This document shows positions 34,844-49,700 of a stretch of DNA of 64,000 nucleotides, one piece after another (within the stretch, counting starts at the first letter, position 1; every line of letters begins with the position of its first letter). The translations under genes were made by a program, and so were the position numbers. Source of the stretch: Carya illinoinensis (Eukaryota; Streptophyta; Magnoliopsida; Fagales; Juglandaceae). The notes beneath the pieces are model-generated. The model was given only the letters and a program-made list of their open reading frames with translations. It was not told the DNA's origin and ran no database searches. The stretch lies in NCBI RefSeq assembly GCF_018687715.1, contig NC_056753.1, positions 9,163,501-9,227,500 of the forward strand, written 5' to 3'.

Positions 34844-37091
34844 TGTGATAACCCGTTTTTACGTGTGTTTTCACTGAAGGAGTGTTTTTAATTTAATTAA
34901 TATATTAATTAATTTATTTTAAATTAATGTATTTTAATTGGTTTTTAATTTATTTGATGTTGTGTTTAATTTATTTTAATCGTTTTACGGTTTTAAAATT
35001 GTTTTCGGCAAATCTGTTTTTGGTTTCCGGAGTGAGGATTGGACCTCATTTCTTTTCTTTTCTCTTTTTCTTTTTCCCTTTTTCCTTTTCTTCTTCTTTC
35101 TTCCTCGTTTCCTCTCTCCCGCGCGCTGCCCCTTCCTTTTCCCCTTACCATCGATGCCACTTCGGCTGCCCATTGCGCCACCGTTCGGCGGCTGTGTTGT
35201 ACACCACCCCCACCATTCTCTTCCCCTCCCATCATAGTTCATCCCCACCAATTTTCAGAGCCATCAGACCAGCCGTTAGCCACCACGAGCCCTTGGAAGT
35301 CACGACACTTGCTTTGTTTTTCCCCCTGTCACCGGTTGCTTTCACAGCCCAGAACCGCCGCTCGCCGGTGGTGTGGCCTACACCACCCACCCAGTTTTAT
35401 TCCCCTCTCACTGGTGAACATTCCCACCAAGTTTCACCTCCATCCGAGCCACCGTTAGCCACCACAAGCTCTTCAAAGCCACACGATTTTTCACCGATTT
35501 CGGCGCCGTCGCACCACCTCCGACCAGCATCTCTTCACAGCTTCTTCCCCTACCTCTTGCCAACCTAAACCACCCATTTTTGGCCTCGATCCGTTGCCGG
35601 AGCAGCTCCCACGAGCTCGTTTCAGCCCCTTTTTGGTCTTCGACTGCCATTTCCACCACCATCCACGGCCAAAACTCGTTTCCTTTAACTTCATAAATAT
35701 CCCTAAACCATTCCCTATCAATCCCGAGCATTGGTTTGTCCCCGTTCGAAAATGGGTAATTTATTACCCACGGCCACAGTGTAAATTACACTGCTACGTT
35801 GCTTTTCTTCTGCCGTTTGCAACGCTGCGAGCTTTTAAAAAATACCATATAGCGCTGTAAGTATTTTTCAAACCTTACTTTTAGATTTAAATATATTTTG
35901 TTCCTATAATAATTATTTGTTGTTGGTTGGCTGATTCTAGACTGAGTCCGAGGAGTTCGAGGGTCGGATGGATTGAGGACAGAGTTGCTTGTTTGGTTGT
36001 TATGGATGTATGGAAATTGTTGGTTAATTGGTGTCGTATCATTTGCATTGCATTGTGCACACATATGCATGTGTTAAATATTGAAAACTGGGTTTTCAAG
36101 CGAGAAATGTTTTATTGGTATATATGAACGTATGGATTGATTGGTTTGATTCAGAGGCACATGTAGGGATGGTGGTAAGCAGGGATGGTGGTAGAGTCCC
36201 GCCTGCGATTCCCGCCTACGGTGCACGCGGCGTAGGGATGGTGGTAAGCAGGGATGGTGGTAGAGTCCTGCCTGTGATTCTCGCCTACGGTGCACGCGTA
36301 GGGATGGTGGTAGAGTCCCTCTTGTGATTCCTGCCTACGGTAAACGCGTAGGGATGGTGGTAGAGTCCCGCCTGAGATTCCCGCCTACGGTGCACGCAGC
36401 GTAGGGATGGTGGTAAGCAGGGATGGTGGTAGAGTCCCGCCTGTGATTCCCGCCTACGGTGCACGCGTAGGGATGGTGATGAGCAGGGATGGTGGTAGAG
36501 TCTCGCCTGCGATTCCCACCTATAATGCTCTGATGGTTTGGTTAATGGGCCATTTTCTGAAAAAATGGCAAGACTGGTTTTTGGGCCATTATCTGCGATA
36601 ATAGCGAGGATATGATTAAAGGATATATTTTGGGCCAAATGGGATTTTTGGTGTGCGTGGTAAAAATATGATTTTATGGGTTTTGTGCATTGGCATTCTT
36701 TCATGCATATTGTTTGAGTTATAATATGTTTTTATCTAGTGGTATTTGGATTTTACTTACCTGCGGCACCATTTTTGGTACCGTAGACTTTGATGCAGAG
36801 ATTGAGAAGGAGGAGGAGGCTGAGCTCAAGGATACGGCTCCGCCGGAGTTCTGAGTTGGAGTCTATGCTTTGTATTTGGCTTTGAAACTATATTTGTAGT
36901 TTGTAATATTTTATTATGTATGTTTGAACCGCTTTGTATTAAATTAAGAAAAATTCTGGTACTTAGTTATATGTCTTTGTTATCCGCTGCGTGTTTCTTC
37001 TTGCACATTTGTCTTGCACACACTTGGCACTCGTCGATAGGGTGGTGACCCGTGTTCCCGTGTCCATACGTGGGGATTTGGGGGCGTCACA
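34844..37091 (+). mobile_element. Solo LTR B1 (gypsy-type), 2248 bp
   Basis: Begins TGTGATAACCCG and ends GGGGGCGTCACA, with perfect 5 bp target duplications AGGTT at 34839-34843 and 37092-37096. It is homologous to the inverted solo LTR at 40554-42709 and to the partial copy at 63254. Such solo LTRs arise by recombination between the two LTRs of a full element. Open frames inside (34927-35568, 35039-35458) follow from a pyrimidine-rich stretch and are not credible genes. It carries a minisatellite at 36163-36530 that the other copies lack. Confidence 0.9.
36163..36530. repeat. Six-unit minisatellite inside solo LTR B1
   Basis: Units start GTAGGGATGGTGG at 36163, 36232, 36298, 36348, 36401 and 36467, giving lengths of 69, 66, 50, 53, 66 and about 63 bp. 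Long units contain an extra TAAGCAGGGATGGTGG segment; short ones lack it. All end in CCTACGGTGCACGC or a variant. There are two length classes of one repeat, with few base differences. Confidence 0.92.
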
Positions 37092-39849
37092 AGGTTTGCA
37101 TGATCCTCAAAGTTTTAGAAACCAATTGGCTCAAAACAATTTTGTTTTGGTTTAGTTTGTGATTTTAGCTCTAGGATTTTGATTCAATGGCTTTGATTTT
37201 TATAAATGTTGTTATTGAAGCTTATATATATGGGTTTAGAATAAACTTTTGAGGATTTATGGTTTACTTCTTTGTTGAAATGATGATGAACATGCAGCAG
37301 TTTGTTTTAAACTCAATCTAGAGGCTCTCAGGTTTGATACCTTGTTTTTATGAAATTTATGCTATGACATGCCACACTTGATACTTAGATCTAGTTAGAA
37401 CTTGAATGTGAGGTATATGGCTATATTTTTTTAAGAACTATTGCATGAAAATAAAGGATCTACTCTCTTTGTTTCAAGTCCATAAGCGTGCTTACTTGAT
37501 TTCATAGTTTTCATGCAAACCGTTTGTGTTAGGTTGTGTTTTGTGGATTTTGGTTGATTATTCAATCATGATATCACCTAGCTTTGAATGATGAACAATT
37601 TAGGAGAGTTATGTATGGACTTTTGGAGTCATTGGAGTTGATATGAAGGTATTAGACCAAGAACACTAAGGACAAAGTTTTATTTGACCTAATCTTGGTG
37701 TTTTGGCATTTTCCTCCATGTAGTGAGTTCAAGTGTTTATGAAATGTGTAATTTAATATTTTAGCAAGATTTTAGAACTAAGGATATGATTCTTTGGGGT
37801 TGATAAATTCGGTTTAAGCATGTTAGTGTGTTAAATGGCCAAGTAGCAACAAAAAGCATGAGTTTAGCCTATATATGATTCAACCAAGTGATGATTGTCA
37901 TAGTTGGGCTTAGTTTTAGATTTTTCCGAGTGCATATTCAGATTTAGGATTAAATTTATATAAAAAATGTAAATTTTGATAAGTTTTGAAGTTCGTTTGC
38001 AAGATCCTTATTTTAGGAGAAAATTTGTAATTTCCCATAAGTAGGGGTTAATTATACAAATTTATGAGGTTTAATTGTAATATCCTAATCTTAGAAAATA
38101 TCTCATTTCAGCTTAAGCCATTTTAAGCTTCGTTTAACATTACGCTACACTTTTGTAAGTTAGCTTCTAACTTACTCTCGGTATTTATACATATGTGTGG
38201 TGGTAAGAACTTTATAGTCATGTTTATTATGCTTATTATAATTCTTTATAATATGCCGTGACATGTCATTTTTTCTTGTACATGATTATTTATCACATGC
38301 CATGAATGCCATGTCAATAGCTACATGTTTATTTGTTACATACCATGAATGCCACATCATTATTTATGTTACATGATTATCTGTTACATTCCATTTATGC
38401 AACATCACCATTTTTATTGCATGATTATCTGTTATATGCCATGAATGCCATGTCATAAGCATTGAGTATTTCACAAAAATATCTCTAAGTCATGCATGAG
38501 TTGTTATGTTTTATCATAAACCCAATGTTAGCATGATGGATTATCCTAGTGGAACTCCTCTATCCAGTTTGAAGTGATTAAAATAGAGCGGAGTCCTCTG
38601 AGTTAAAAAAGTAAAGTCAAAATGCATTGAATGGGATCTAAGTAACTAGTTTTCAGAGTGAAGTCAAGGCACCCAATGTGGGTGGTATCGACCATTTTTT
38701 TTTGAGCAATTAACCCATGGTAATGGTTAATTCATACTACCTAAGTATCTCATGTTACATACTATTGCTAGGGTTAGTCCATACCGCTTGAGTATTTATA
38801 TAAAACCTTCAAGATTTACTCAAAGTTGGTGCAGAAACCTGTGATATGATGCAGTACTGGTAGGAGCACATGGTCAATGGGGGATTGTGGAGCTTCCATT
38901 TTCAAGTAAACAAACATGTATTTGTAACAAGGTCTCATGTTCAAGCAAGCATGTCATGTTGAGATAAAGTAATGTCATGGTAAAGTCAAGTCATGTTATG
39001 ATCATGTTAAGTCATGTTGTTTTCAACTCATGTCATGCTATGCAACTCCATGTCACGAATCATACATGTCATTTATTGTCATTCATGCCTATTCATACTA
39101 TTAGTAGCTTATGAGTCTTTCTTGCTGAGATTTTATAGTCTTATTATGGTAGTCCCAACTATCATTATAGGCAATGTGTTGATTAGACCACGGACACATG
39201 AGGAGCTCATGGAGTCGGTGCTACAACTTTTGGAATCCATTTTGGAGAGCGTAGCTAAGCTGCAGAGCACTTTAGTGATTTAACTTAGTAGTTTTATTTC
39301 ATGTTAGTACTTATGATGTGATGTCTCCAATATTTATTTGAAATAGAATTGTTCAATAACTTTGAGATGTGAATATTTATGGAAACACTATTATGTTTTG
39401 GGATTCAGCATTTTGGTACATTAAGTATTGCTCAAACAAAAAAATTATTTGTTGCGAATAGTGCATATTGTTAGATGTATGATAGGTACATTACATCTTT
39501 AACTGTCATGAACAAGAGTATGCAACCTTTTATTATATGTCCCGATATTTCAAACTTTTTCAAACCCCAAATTCATGTTCTATCCCGATGCTTCAAATTA
39601 TCAATCTACTTTTTATATATGACCACCTATTTTCTAAAAATCTTTAAGTTTTGACATTTGAATTAATTTTCACCCCATCTTCTCTTCTGTCCCTTTCACA
39701 TTTATGCCTTAGTATTCCAACATTCATTGTGTAATACAACCGAGTAATATATATGTTCAAGTGATATGGTGATTAGATACCATAATGATTACTCACGTCC
39801 TATTACTCATTAAAAGTAAATATTTATGTGAATAATCAATTGATTTATG

Positions 39850-40548
39850 TTTAATGGAAATCATACTTCATTTATCAATAGAAAGTTTACATAGTACTTG
39901 AATCAACCTAAAGGAGAGTAGAAATTACATCAGGGTACGCACCCCACCATAAACTAATATCCTGAACACCTAAACCAAACTTGGCAAGTGAATGTGCTAC
40001 TCCATTAGAGCTTTTATTGACATGTTGCACAACACAAGATTGAGAATGTGCCATCAAGTCCCTAGCTTCCCTAACAACATTTCCAATTGCAGCCTTTGAA
40101 GACCCTTGTCTATTTAACTCTTTAACAACCAACAAAGAGTCACTTTCAATCACAAGATGATGAATCCCAAGATGAATACAGAGCTAAAGGCCTCGGAGAA
40201 TAGGTAATCCCTCGACCTCCATAACAGTCATTGCAGCATGTTCTTTCTTTGCAGCAAACATAATCACTTCTCCCTAGGAATCCTTTAAAATTACTCCTAC
40301 TCCAGCACCAGAACTATTAGAAGAAAATGCTCTTTCCACAATAAGTTTAAAGGTTCCAGGAGGTGGGAATTCCCATCTACAGTGGTGTCTTACAATAGAT
40401 ATAGGTTTGCACTTGAGTTCCTTGAATGACTTTTGCATAGCCAAAGCATTGCCCACTACAGCCTTTGTACTTACTTCCTTCTCCTAAAAACTCTAACAGA
40501 TTAGGAAAAGCAGTTCAAACATTTCATAACATCTGTTCTATAGCAGCC
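39850..40548 (-). pseudogene. L1-type LINE fragment, RNase H-like domain (3' part)
   Basis: Minus-strand frames 40456-40274 and 40153-39908 give the two halves of an RNase H-like domain (GAGVGVILKDS, then IESDSLLVVKELN and VNKSSNGVAHSLAKFG), separated by stops. The element continues upstream at 42715-43047, on the far side of the solo LTR at 40554-42709. The RNase H domain closes the ORF2 polyprotein. No A-rich tail is clear at the low end. Confidence 0.75.
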
Positions 40549-40553
40549 TTAGA

Positions 40554-42709
<2,156 letters not shown>

Positions 42710-42714
42710 TTAGA

Positions 42715-43047
42715 GCCACATCAAGAAATAGTTCATCTTTCATAATATGGATCAGTTTTGGGAAGTAATGAAATCAGACATCTTTAATAAAAGGATAAGA
42801 GTAAAGTGCATGCAGGATATCTTCTCTAGCAACATCACAAAAAGTGCATTCTCCCTCAATTACTAGCTTTTTCTTCCTACGATTATACTTTGTTGGCAGA
42901 ATCCCTTTGATAGCTTTCCATGCAAAGATTCTCACATTGAATGGAAGTTTCATAGTCCAAATAGCTTTCTAAAGCTTTCTCATTCAATGTAGAGTTCGAA
43001 GATTCACCACACTACCTATTAGGACTTAATGTTCGAAAAAACCAGTA
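42715..43047 (-). pseudogene. L1-type LINE fragment, zinc-binding RT-associated domain (5' part)
   Basis: Minus-strand translation gives the zinc-binding region found after the reverse transcriptase in plant LINEs: a W/K-rich lead, then C..C and H motifs in GECTFCDVAREDILHAL. It is the upstream half of the LINE at 39850-40548. It is broken and truncated; reverse transcriptase is not seen. The relic is cut by a second insertion at 43053. Confidence 0.7.
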
Positions 43048-43052
43048 AGCAC

Positions 43053-43308
43053 TATTAGAGACTGGAGATAATATTAGGGAAATAATTTGATTTGCTGATT
43101 TCATAATTATCAAATCAAAATATTTGATTTTCATAAAAATTATGACATTTATCTTGTTTTATCTCCATGTAATTTTCTTATAAATAGAGACGTACACTTT
43201 GTATTCAATCGCGATGAGAATAGAGAGGATGTAGCCTTCAAGATCTCAATCAAATTGTCCTCCTCTTCTCTCCCTCTCAATTTCAATTATGTTTTATATT
43301 TTCTATCA
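43053..43308 (+). mobile_element. Short solo LTR, probably copia, 256 bp
   Basis: Starts TATTAGAGACTGGAG (TG decayed to TA) and ends TTTTCTATCA, with perfect 5 bp target duplications AGCAC at 43048-43052 and 43309-43313. Inside is TTTTCTTATAAATAGAGACG, a TATA-like promoter as found in short copia LTRs. The length and structure fit copia; the family is not identified. Confidence 0.75.
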
Positions 43309-44639
43309 AGCACTAGATCATTTTTATGCTTCAAATACCTAATAATTTTTGGATTTTATGATGCCCCCCAACTTCGCTTGGGATTTGATGGAGATTGAAA
43401 TGTTGGGACATGCAACACATGGTTATATACCCTCATTCAAGATAGTTAAGATGTAATGTCCCTAGCATGCTTTTAACAATATGTAGTATACGCAGTGGAT
43501 AATATTTTTTTTACATCAACATTCATAGTTCCAAATACTAATCCCAAAACATCTTTACATTCCATTCATATAAACATATCTAAGTATCTGATTTCTAGCT
43601 TTGTGTTTTATCGCTTAATTAGATCACTTCTTCATGCTATTAATCCTTCAGATTCATGTTATAACATCATTATTCAACTATTTAAACCTTGAAAATTTTA
43701 TTGGGCCAAGAAAAATTAGATTTTGGCTTGATAGCATCTCAAACCCTAACCAAACCCTTTTTAAACCCAAAAATGAAGCCCATTAGGCTCACAAATTTTG
43801 GCCACCTTGGCAAAGTTTCTTGAGAAAATTTTCGCCCATCCAAGGCTAACCACATGAGACTATTTAAGATAGCCCTCAAATAGTCCTTAATGGGAAATCA
43901 AAATCCACCTCACCACAACTACCTACATGGCACCTCAAAGTAGCCTATACCATAGGCAGTTTACCCCATGTTTTGGCCAAAAGTTCCATCACTCAAGTTT
44001 CATTTAAGATCTCACTTCACCCTTCAGTTTGTGTAAGAAGAGTGCAGACCATTCCCTTTCTCATTTCATCTCTTTTCTCGCATGTTTTATAGAGAAGAAC
44101 TTGGAAGCTCTCTCTGGTAGTTTTCTAAGCCGTTTTGCTTGTAGTTTTTGAAATCCTTTTTCTCGTGTTTAGTGTTTTTTTTTCCCATAAACGTGACACT
44201 CACTATAAGTTAATTCCTAACTTACTGTCAGATTATTATGTATTATGTGGGTAATGGAAATACTATTCATGTAATTCTATTACCCTATATGCCATATTAC
44301 ATCATATATGTTTATTACTTAATATATTATGTCACGAGATATTTATCTGTCATACAATGTATTTTCTTATGTAATATTTATCTATTACATAATGTACTTA
44401 TCACGTAATGTTGTCTGTTATGTGTTATGCCATGTCACGTAATTTTATCTATTACATGTTATGCCATGTTAAGTATTGTTGTTTGTTTGATGTTACGTGA
44501 AGTCATGCATTTCACTTACATGTCATGTCACATTATTTCAAATCATTTGTCCTTTTGTTTTAGGTCACATTATGTCAAAAGTATAGAGTGTGTCTCGAAA
44601 ACAGTATTTGCTCAGTCAGTCAAGCCTAAGATACTTGTG

Positions 44640-44945
44640 ACGTAATCACTATGACTATTTGAGTATATCCATTTATAATTCACACGAAGTACTCCCAACA
44701 TAATCATTTTGATTGTTATAATACCTCTACTCAAATGCTCTTGACGTAATCATTCTAATTGTCAAAATATTACTACGTACTTTTGACGTAATCATTCTGA
44801 TTGTTAGGATATCTCATTTAAAATACTCATGATATAATCATTTTGATTGTCTGAGTATCTCTAATGGAATACGATGGGTGGAATCATTCTAATTGTTCAC
44901 TAGTCTTGATGAGCCATCTAGCGAAATCATTTTGATTGTAAAAAT
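44640..44945. repeat. Seven-unit tandem array in LTR block C2
   Basis: A TAATCATTNTGATTGT motif recurs with its core at about 44643, 44701, 44746, 44789, 44834, 44880 and 44924. Spacing is mostly 43-46 bp, with one interval of 58 bp. Between the motifs lie TACTC/TATCTC stretches. The motif ATCATTTTGAT is nearly self-complementary. Confidence 0.85.
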
Positions 44946-44949
44946 TCAT

Positions 44950-45120
44950 GTATTTTCATGTTTCATGTTCATGTTAAGTTCAAGTTCACATTTATGTTTC
45001 ATGCTTAAGTTCAAGTTCACATTCATGTTTCATTTTCAAGTTCAAGTTTATGTCATGTCGAGTTCAGTTTCAAGTTTAACTCATGTTTCAGTTAAAGTCA
45101 TGTTAGTTCATGCCATGTTA
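44950..45120. repeat. TTCAAGTTCA / TTCATG repeat run
   Basis: Short degenerate repeats of AAGTTCAAGTTCA and GTTTCATG follow the seven-unit array. A comparable TCAGTTTAAGTCAGTT run occurs at 49605-49740 in block C3, so it is a feature of this LTR family. Confidence 0.7.
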
Positions 45121-45759
45121 CACGTCAAGTTATTTTATGCTTGCTTATGACTTTGATTATGCATTCATGTTGTTATTGCCATGCATACATTAGTAACCCG
45201 TGTGTAAGTTCTCCATTAACTTGATGAGATTTGTACTCAAATCTCACCGTGGAAGTCCTAACTACCATTCCCCCCCAGAATGGTAGCTCATGTGCTAGGA
45301 TTAGGAGGCACTTCAGAAGATGATCGACTAGAGGCGGTCGATTAAATAGTGACGACACGATGCAGAGCTCATCGTTTCGATTTTCTGACTTATAGATAGT
45401 AATATGACATTCTTGACTAAGTTGTGCAAACTACTTGATGGATTAACCTAGTAGATCATTAGTTTCTGCTTGTACTTATAGAGCTCTATCTCCCGTACCT
45501 TTTGAGCTTACAGGCCTTTTGGATCTATGTTGTAATCACGGATATCTTTCACTTCAATGTTTATATGTTTCAAGTTATTGGGATATTATTAGTTTGGTGA
45601 GTACTATTACCCAAGGAAAAAAAATTATCCATTGCGAATATTGCATAATGTTATTTACATTTTAGGTGCATTGCATATTTAGCTGTTATGAACGGGGGCA
45701 ACTAATCTTATGTTGCATGTCCGTCCTATCCCAAATGGAATTTGGGGGCATCACAACTT

Positions 45760-46530
45760 GCAATTGGTTTGGTCAAATGAGTGTACCATGTTGTAAGAGA
45801 GTGGATGAGGGTGTAAGGGATAATACATGAGTGGATGGTTGCTTGTAGAAATGGTTTAAACCAAGAAGGAAACACAAGTCAAAATTGAGTACCACATTTT
45901 GGGTTTGAGAATTTTAGGGTTTTGGTTACCCTCAAGATTTGGGGTTTTAGCCTCCTCAAAAATTTTGGAGTTTGATTAGGGTTGAAAGTCTCTTTGCTGG
46001 TTGGTCAAGGTTGTACTTGAGTGGTTAAAATAATGTGATTGGTGTAAGAAGGCATGTTGGTTGCTTGATTCTCACTCCCTCCAGCTTATACATTTGTACT
46101 TCATCTAACAAGCGTAAAGTGTGTTCCAAATGGAGGGTTGTGATGGTGCAATGTGTCCTGAGAGATTCACTAGTGATCCTAGGCTAATTTCAACATCCTA
46201 CAAGGCAATGCGCTGGCCATTTGTGACGTGGGGTACTAGTGCCACATGGCGCTCTTCATTTGGCCTATTCTTCACCTGAAAAACTTAAAACTTTTTATTT
46301 CACTATAAAATCTTTAAAATTCATATAAGTCTAATGGTGCAATCCGTTTCACCTAATTATGATCCTAAGTGTCAAAAAAACCCAAAAATGGGATCTTTTC
46401 CAAGAGCGGATCATAATTTGACAATGCTAACAAACTAAAACATAATCAATCGATCGATTCATGAAACCCTCCTAGATTTTCATGGCATACCGAGAGTCCA
46501 AAAAAATTCCTTCCAACAAATTTCTTTCAA
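45760..46530 (-). repeat. Inverted copy of LTR-like block D (D2)
   Basis: Reverse complement of the 5' part of D1 (32130-33180). Shared landmarks are ATCGATCGATT..GTTTTAGTTTGTTRGCA, a CACCATTAGAC..TATGAAT segment and CACGTGGC/CACATGGCGC..ACTAGTG. It is adjacent to the 3' end of C2. No coding capacity. Confidence 0.6.
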
Positions 46531-46712
46531 GGCATTATATATTTAATATAGGGCAGAATTTTCCTTCAAATTGGGTTGGTGGAAACATTCTTTAACTCAT
46601 TTAAGCAATTGTTATTTGTCCCTTGAGCACACATGACAATTTTTTAACTTGACTTTTAAAAAATCATGTACATATTACATGACATTTTTGTTTGTAAAAT
46701 CCATCCAATAAA

Positions 46713-46713
46713 C

Positions 46714-46752
<39 letters not shown>

Positions 46753-46755
46753 TAT
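46713..46755. repeat. TA then CA dinucleotide run
   Basis: Alternating TA passes into CA repeats; a simple sequence repeat within non-coding DNA. Confidence 0.9.
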
Positions 46756-46799
46756 AAATAATCCGATGAATTTAATGCTTATTGTGGTTAATTGTATAG

Positions 46800-49700
46800 A
46801 ATGTATGAAGCCTAGCCCAGGCCTAGGAAAGCCCAAGATCTTGGCAAGCCCGAAACCTTTTAAATCTCTAAGACTGATTTTCCCACCATTTTTCTCCCCT
46901 CCAAGTCATCTTCCCCCACTCTCCCTATGATCAACAATGCCTTGAAGACCGTGCCTTGAAGACCTTTACATGCACTGAAGCTAGCCTGTTGGCTAAGCTC
47001 TGACCACCACAGTTAGCCCTCGCTAGTGCCCATCTCCACCAATTGAGGATAAAGCCTATTTTGCCCATGAGAGCCCTCCCGTTCTATAAATGGTTTAAGA
47101 GCCATCTCCCACATTTTCATTTCAAGAGCCCAAGTCCCTAAACTCCCTCCCCCACCCCCTACACCCCCACCCCCGGCCGGCGCCCTTTGGGAAACAATAC
47201 CTTGGCCAGCCCGAAACCCTAAATGGTTTCCCCAAAATCCTAAATGATTGATTTTAGTTTAATTGATTAATCACATGATTAAATCATTTTCACATGCTAT
47301 TAACCACTAAAATACATTCTATTACCCCCTCATTTATTCTTTTGTATCTTGGTAATTTTGTTGGGCCAAAAAAAATTGGAATTGGGTTTGCTAGAAACCA
47401 AAACCCCAAACAAATCCTCTTTAAACCATAAAGTGAGGCCCATTTGGTTAAACCCCATCAAAAGCACCATCCATGCATGGTTTCTTGAGGAATTTTCCAC
47501 TACCTTCCTAGGGTTTCCTATTGCTGATATGTTAGCCCAAATAGTGCATGGATGGGAGGCCAAACCACCACACCACTCAGTAGCAATAGCCGAATACCAT
47601 GGGCTGAGTTGCCCATGGTTTTGCCCCTACTTTTGGCTGACAAAATGCCCCATAAATTGATCATTCACAGATCCCCCATCATCCCCCTCCCCCTATAAAA
47701 GACATCCATGGCCTCCCCTTCACCCTTTGGTCACTTTCCTTGAAGAGAAATTGGATAGAACTTTGTAAGTTGAATCTCAAAAACTTAATTCATATGAATT
47801 GTTCCACAGAGGTCATACTGGGCAACAATTTGGATGATATTTGAAATCTTGGTGTTTTGATGAACATTTTGTTAAAGCTAGGAGATGACATTGATATGAT
47901 GAAAAGCTAACACATTTTTATACATCTTATGAGTGTATCTTATGAGTGTATCCAAAGCATGTTAGTACTTTTATTAAAGAGTCATAGGCATTTTCTTTGA
48001 GGATGAACCTGGAACACACAAAATAGTTTTTATTTTGAGGTTATGATGACTTTGGGTTCTAGAAACTTATGCCAATGGCTATGAAATTCTTATATGATGT
48101 TCTTAAGACTTTCATTTAGGTGTCAAATCTTTGATAGGAAGCATGTTGTGCATGAAAAGTTTAGGTTTAGGTATAATTTGAAGGTCGTGGGTATACCTAA
48201 TTGTTTATGGAATGTTTGACATGTGATCTTGTATGAAATTCTTAGATCAAGTCTAAAACTTGAATAAGAAGTATATAGTTTTATTTATTGAGGTTTACTT
48301 AATAAAATCTTGCTATTTGGTGTTTTTATTTTCAGTAAAAAAAACAAGTGATGCTTTATTAAAATTAGTGAGCATGCCGAATGGTTTGATGATAAATTTT
48401 GTGATTTTGATCATTGTTCAAGCATGATTATCATTTAGGTTGTATTTATGAACATGTTAGGAATGTGTTTATGAACATTTGAAGTTCTTAGAGTTGATTT
48501 GAAAAGTATTAAACCAAGAACAGAGTGGGATTGTTCTATTTGACCAAAACTTAGTATTTTGGGCATTTTTATGGTTATAAGGAGCTTATATTTTTATGAA
48601 ATGATTATGTTGATTTCTTAGCATGATCTTAGAAGCTAGAAAATGAATTTTAGTGCTACATGAATCGGTTTATGTATATGGCTTGAGGTTTGAAAGAATT
48701 GCAACAAAAATCAAGACCTTTCTAGCCTTTATATGTTTGGGCAAGGCATAGTTTGTATGGGTGTGTTAAATTAAAATTTTCAGATTTCATTAGGACCAAA
48801 TTTACATGATGATATAAATTAGGTAGAATTTGAAGAAAGTATGTGAAATCCTTAATTTAGGGGCAAAATGGTCATATCTCACGAATAGAGGGATAAATGG
48901 CAAATTTTGCATGTGTTAGTGAGTTTTGTATTTTATGCCTTTAAAGGCATATTCTAATTCTTAAAATTATCTCATTTTAGTTCATGCTATTTCACTCCCT
49001 TTTACGTGCATTACGGTATAATCACTGCAAGTTAGCTGCTAACTTACTTCCCAATGTATTTTTGTATGTATGGTGGTAAGCCATAGTTGTCAGATTCTTG
49101 ACACTTATGATTATTATAAATTTTTTAATATACCATGCTATGTTAATTATTTCAAGTACATGATCATCTGTTGTATGCTATGTCATGCCATGTCCTTTGT
49201 CACACATTTATTGTTACATGTCAAGCCATGTTCCATACATAGAGTATGTCACAAAAAATAGAATTTTCAAGCTAGCTGAGTCTTTTATTTTTATCATGAC
49301 CCTAAGTATTAGGATTGGGTGGTATCCTGGTGGAACTCCATTATCCACATTGGAGTGTTTAAACTAGTGGGGAATTATTTGAGTTGGCAAGACAAAAGAT
49401 CAATAGGCTCCAAATGAGACCTAAATAATTGGTTTCCAAAGTAAGGTCAAGCGCCCAACGCCGATGGTGCCAACCTCAATTTTAATTCAATATATTGATG
49501 TACTCACAGTTGGTCGTGATGTGATGCAATACTGACAGGAGCACATGACTCAAGGGGACCTCTATTGCATCCACATGTCACTTTTCATTAAACATGTATA
49601 TGTTCATGTTGATTTCAGTTTAAGTCAGTTCCAGTTCATGTCAGTTTCAGTTTAAGTCAGTTTCAATTTAAGTCAGGTTCAGTTCATATCAGTTTTTAGA

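Larger units (their letters stand above)
32129..39610 (+). repeat. Degenerate LTR-like block D1, split by later insertions
   Basis: Begins TAGTAACAACCC, a decayed form of the TGTRACRACCC start seen in many plant gypsy LTRs, right after the LINE relic. It runs to about 39610 with interruptions: a LINE end (32258-32510), a hAT-like MITE (33191-33994) and a solo LTR (34844-37091). The part at 32130-33180 is the inverted copy of 45760-46530. The later part (37100-39550) matches 48000-50340 and, more loosely, 44160-45720: a TAAGTTAG..CTAACTTA palindrome, a GGTGGAACTCC/TATCC segment, and a GCAGTACTGGTAGGAGCACATG segment. No coding capacity is seen. The end is uncertain. Confidence 0.55.
43452..45755 (+). 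repeat. LTR-like block C2, about 2.3 kb
   Basis: Starts TGTAATGTCCC and ends GGGGGCATCACA, typical gypsy LTR ends. I found no matching target duplication, so it may be one end of a rearranged element. Shared with D1 and C3 are a TTGGGCCAA segment near 43700, the TAAGTTA..TAACTTAC palindrome at 44205-44225, and the tail CATTGCATATTTAGCTGTTATGAACGG. Inside are two tandem arrays, 44640-44945 and 44950-45120. There is no coding capacity. Confidence 0.65.

Noticed and set aside
34927..35568. 213-codon Ser/Pro-rich open frame
   Set aside because: It lies wholly within solo LTR B1 over a pyrimidine-rich tract. Frames over the same tract appear in B2 and B3 without conserved start or stop.
36163..36530. 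CRISPR-like regular repeats
   Set aside because: There are no unique spacers; whole units are near-identical tandem copies inside an LTR of a plant genome, so it is a minisatellite.
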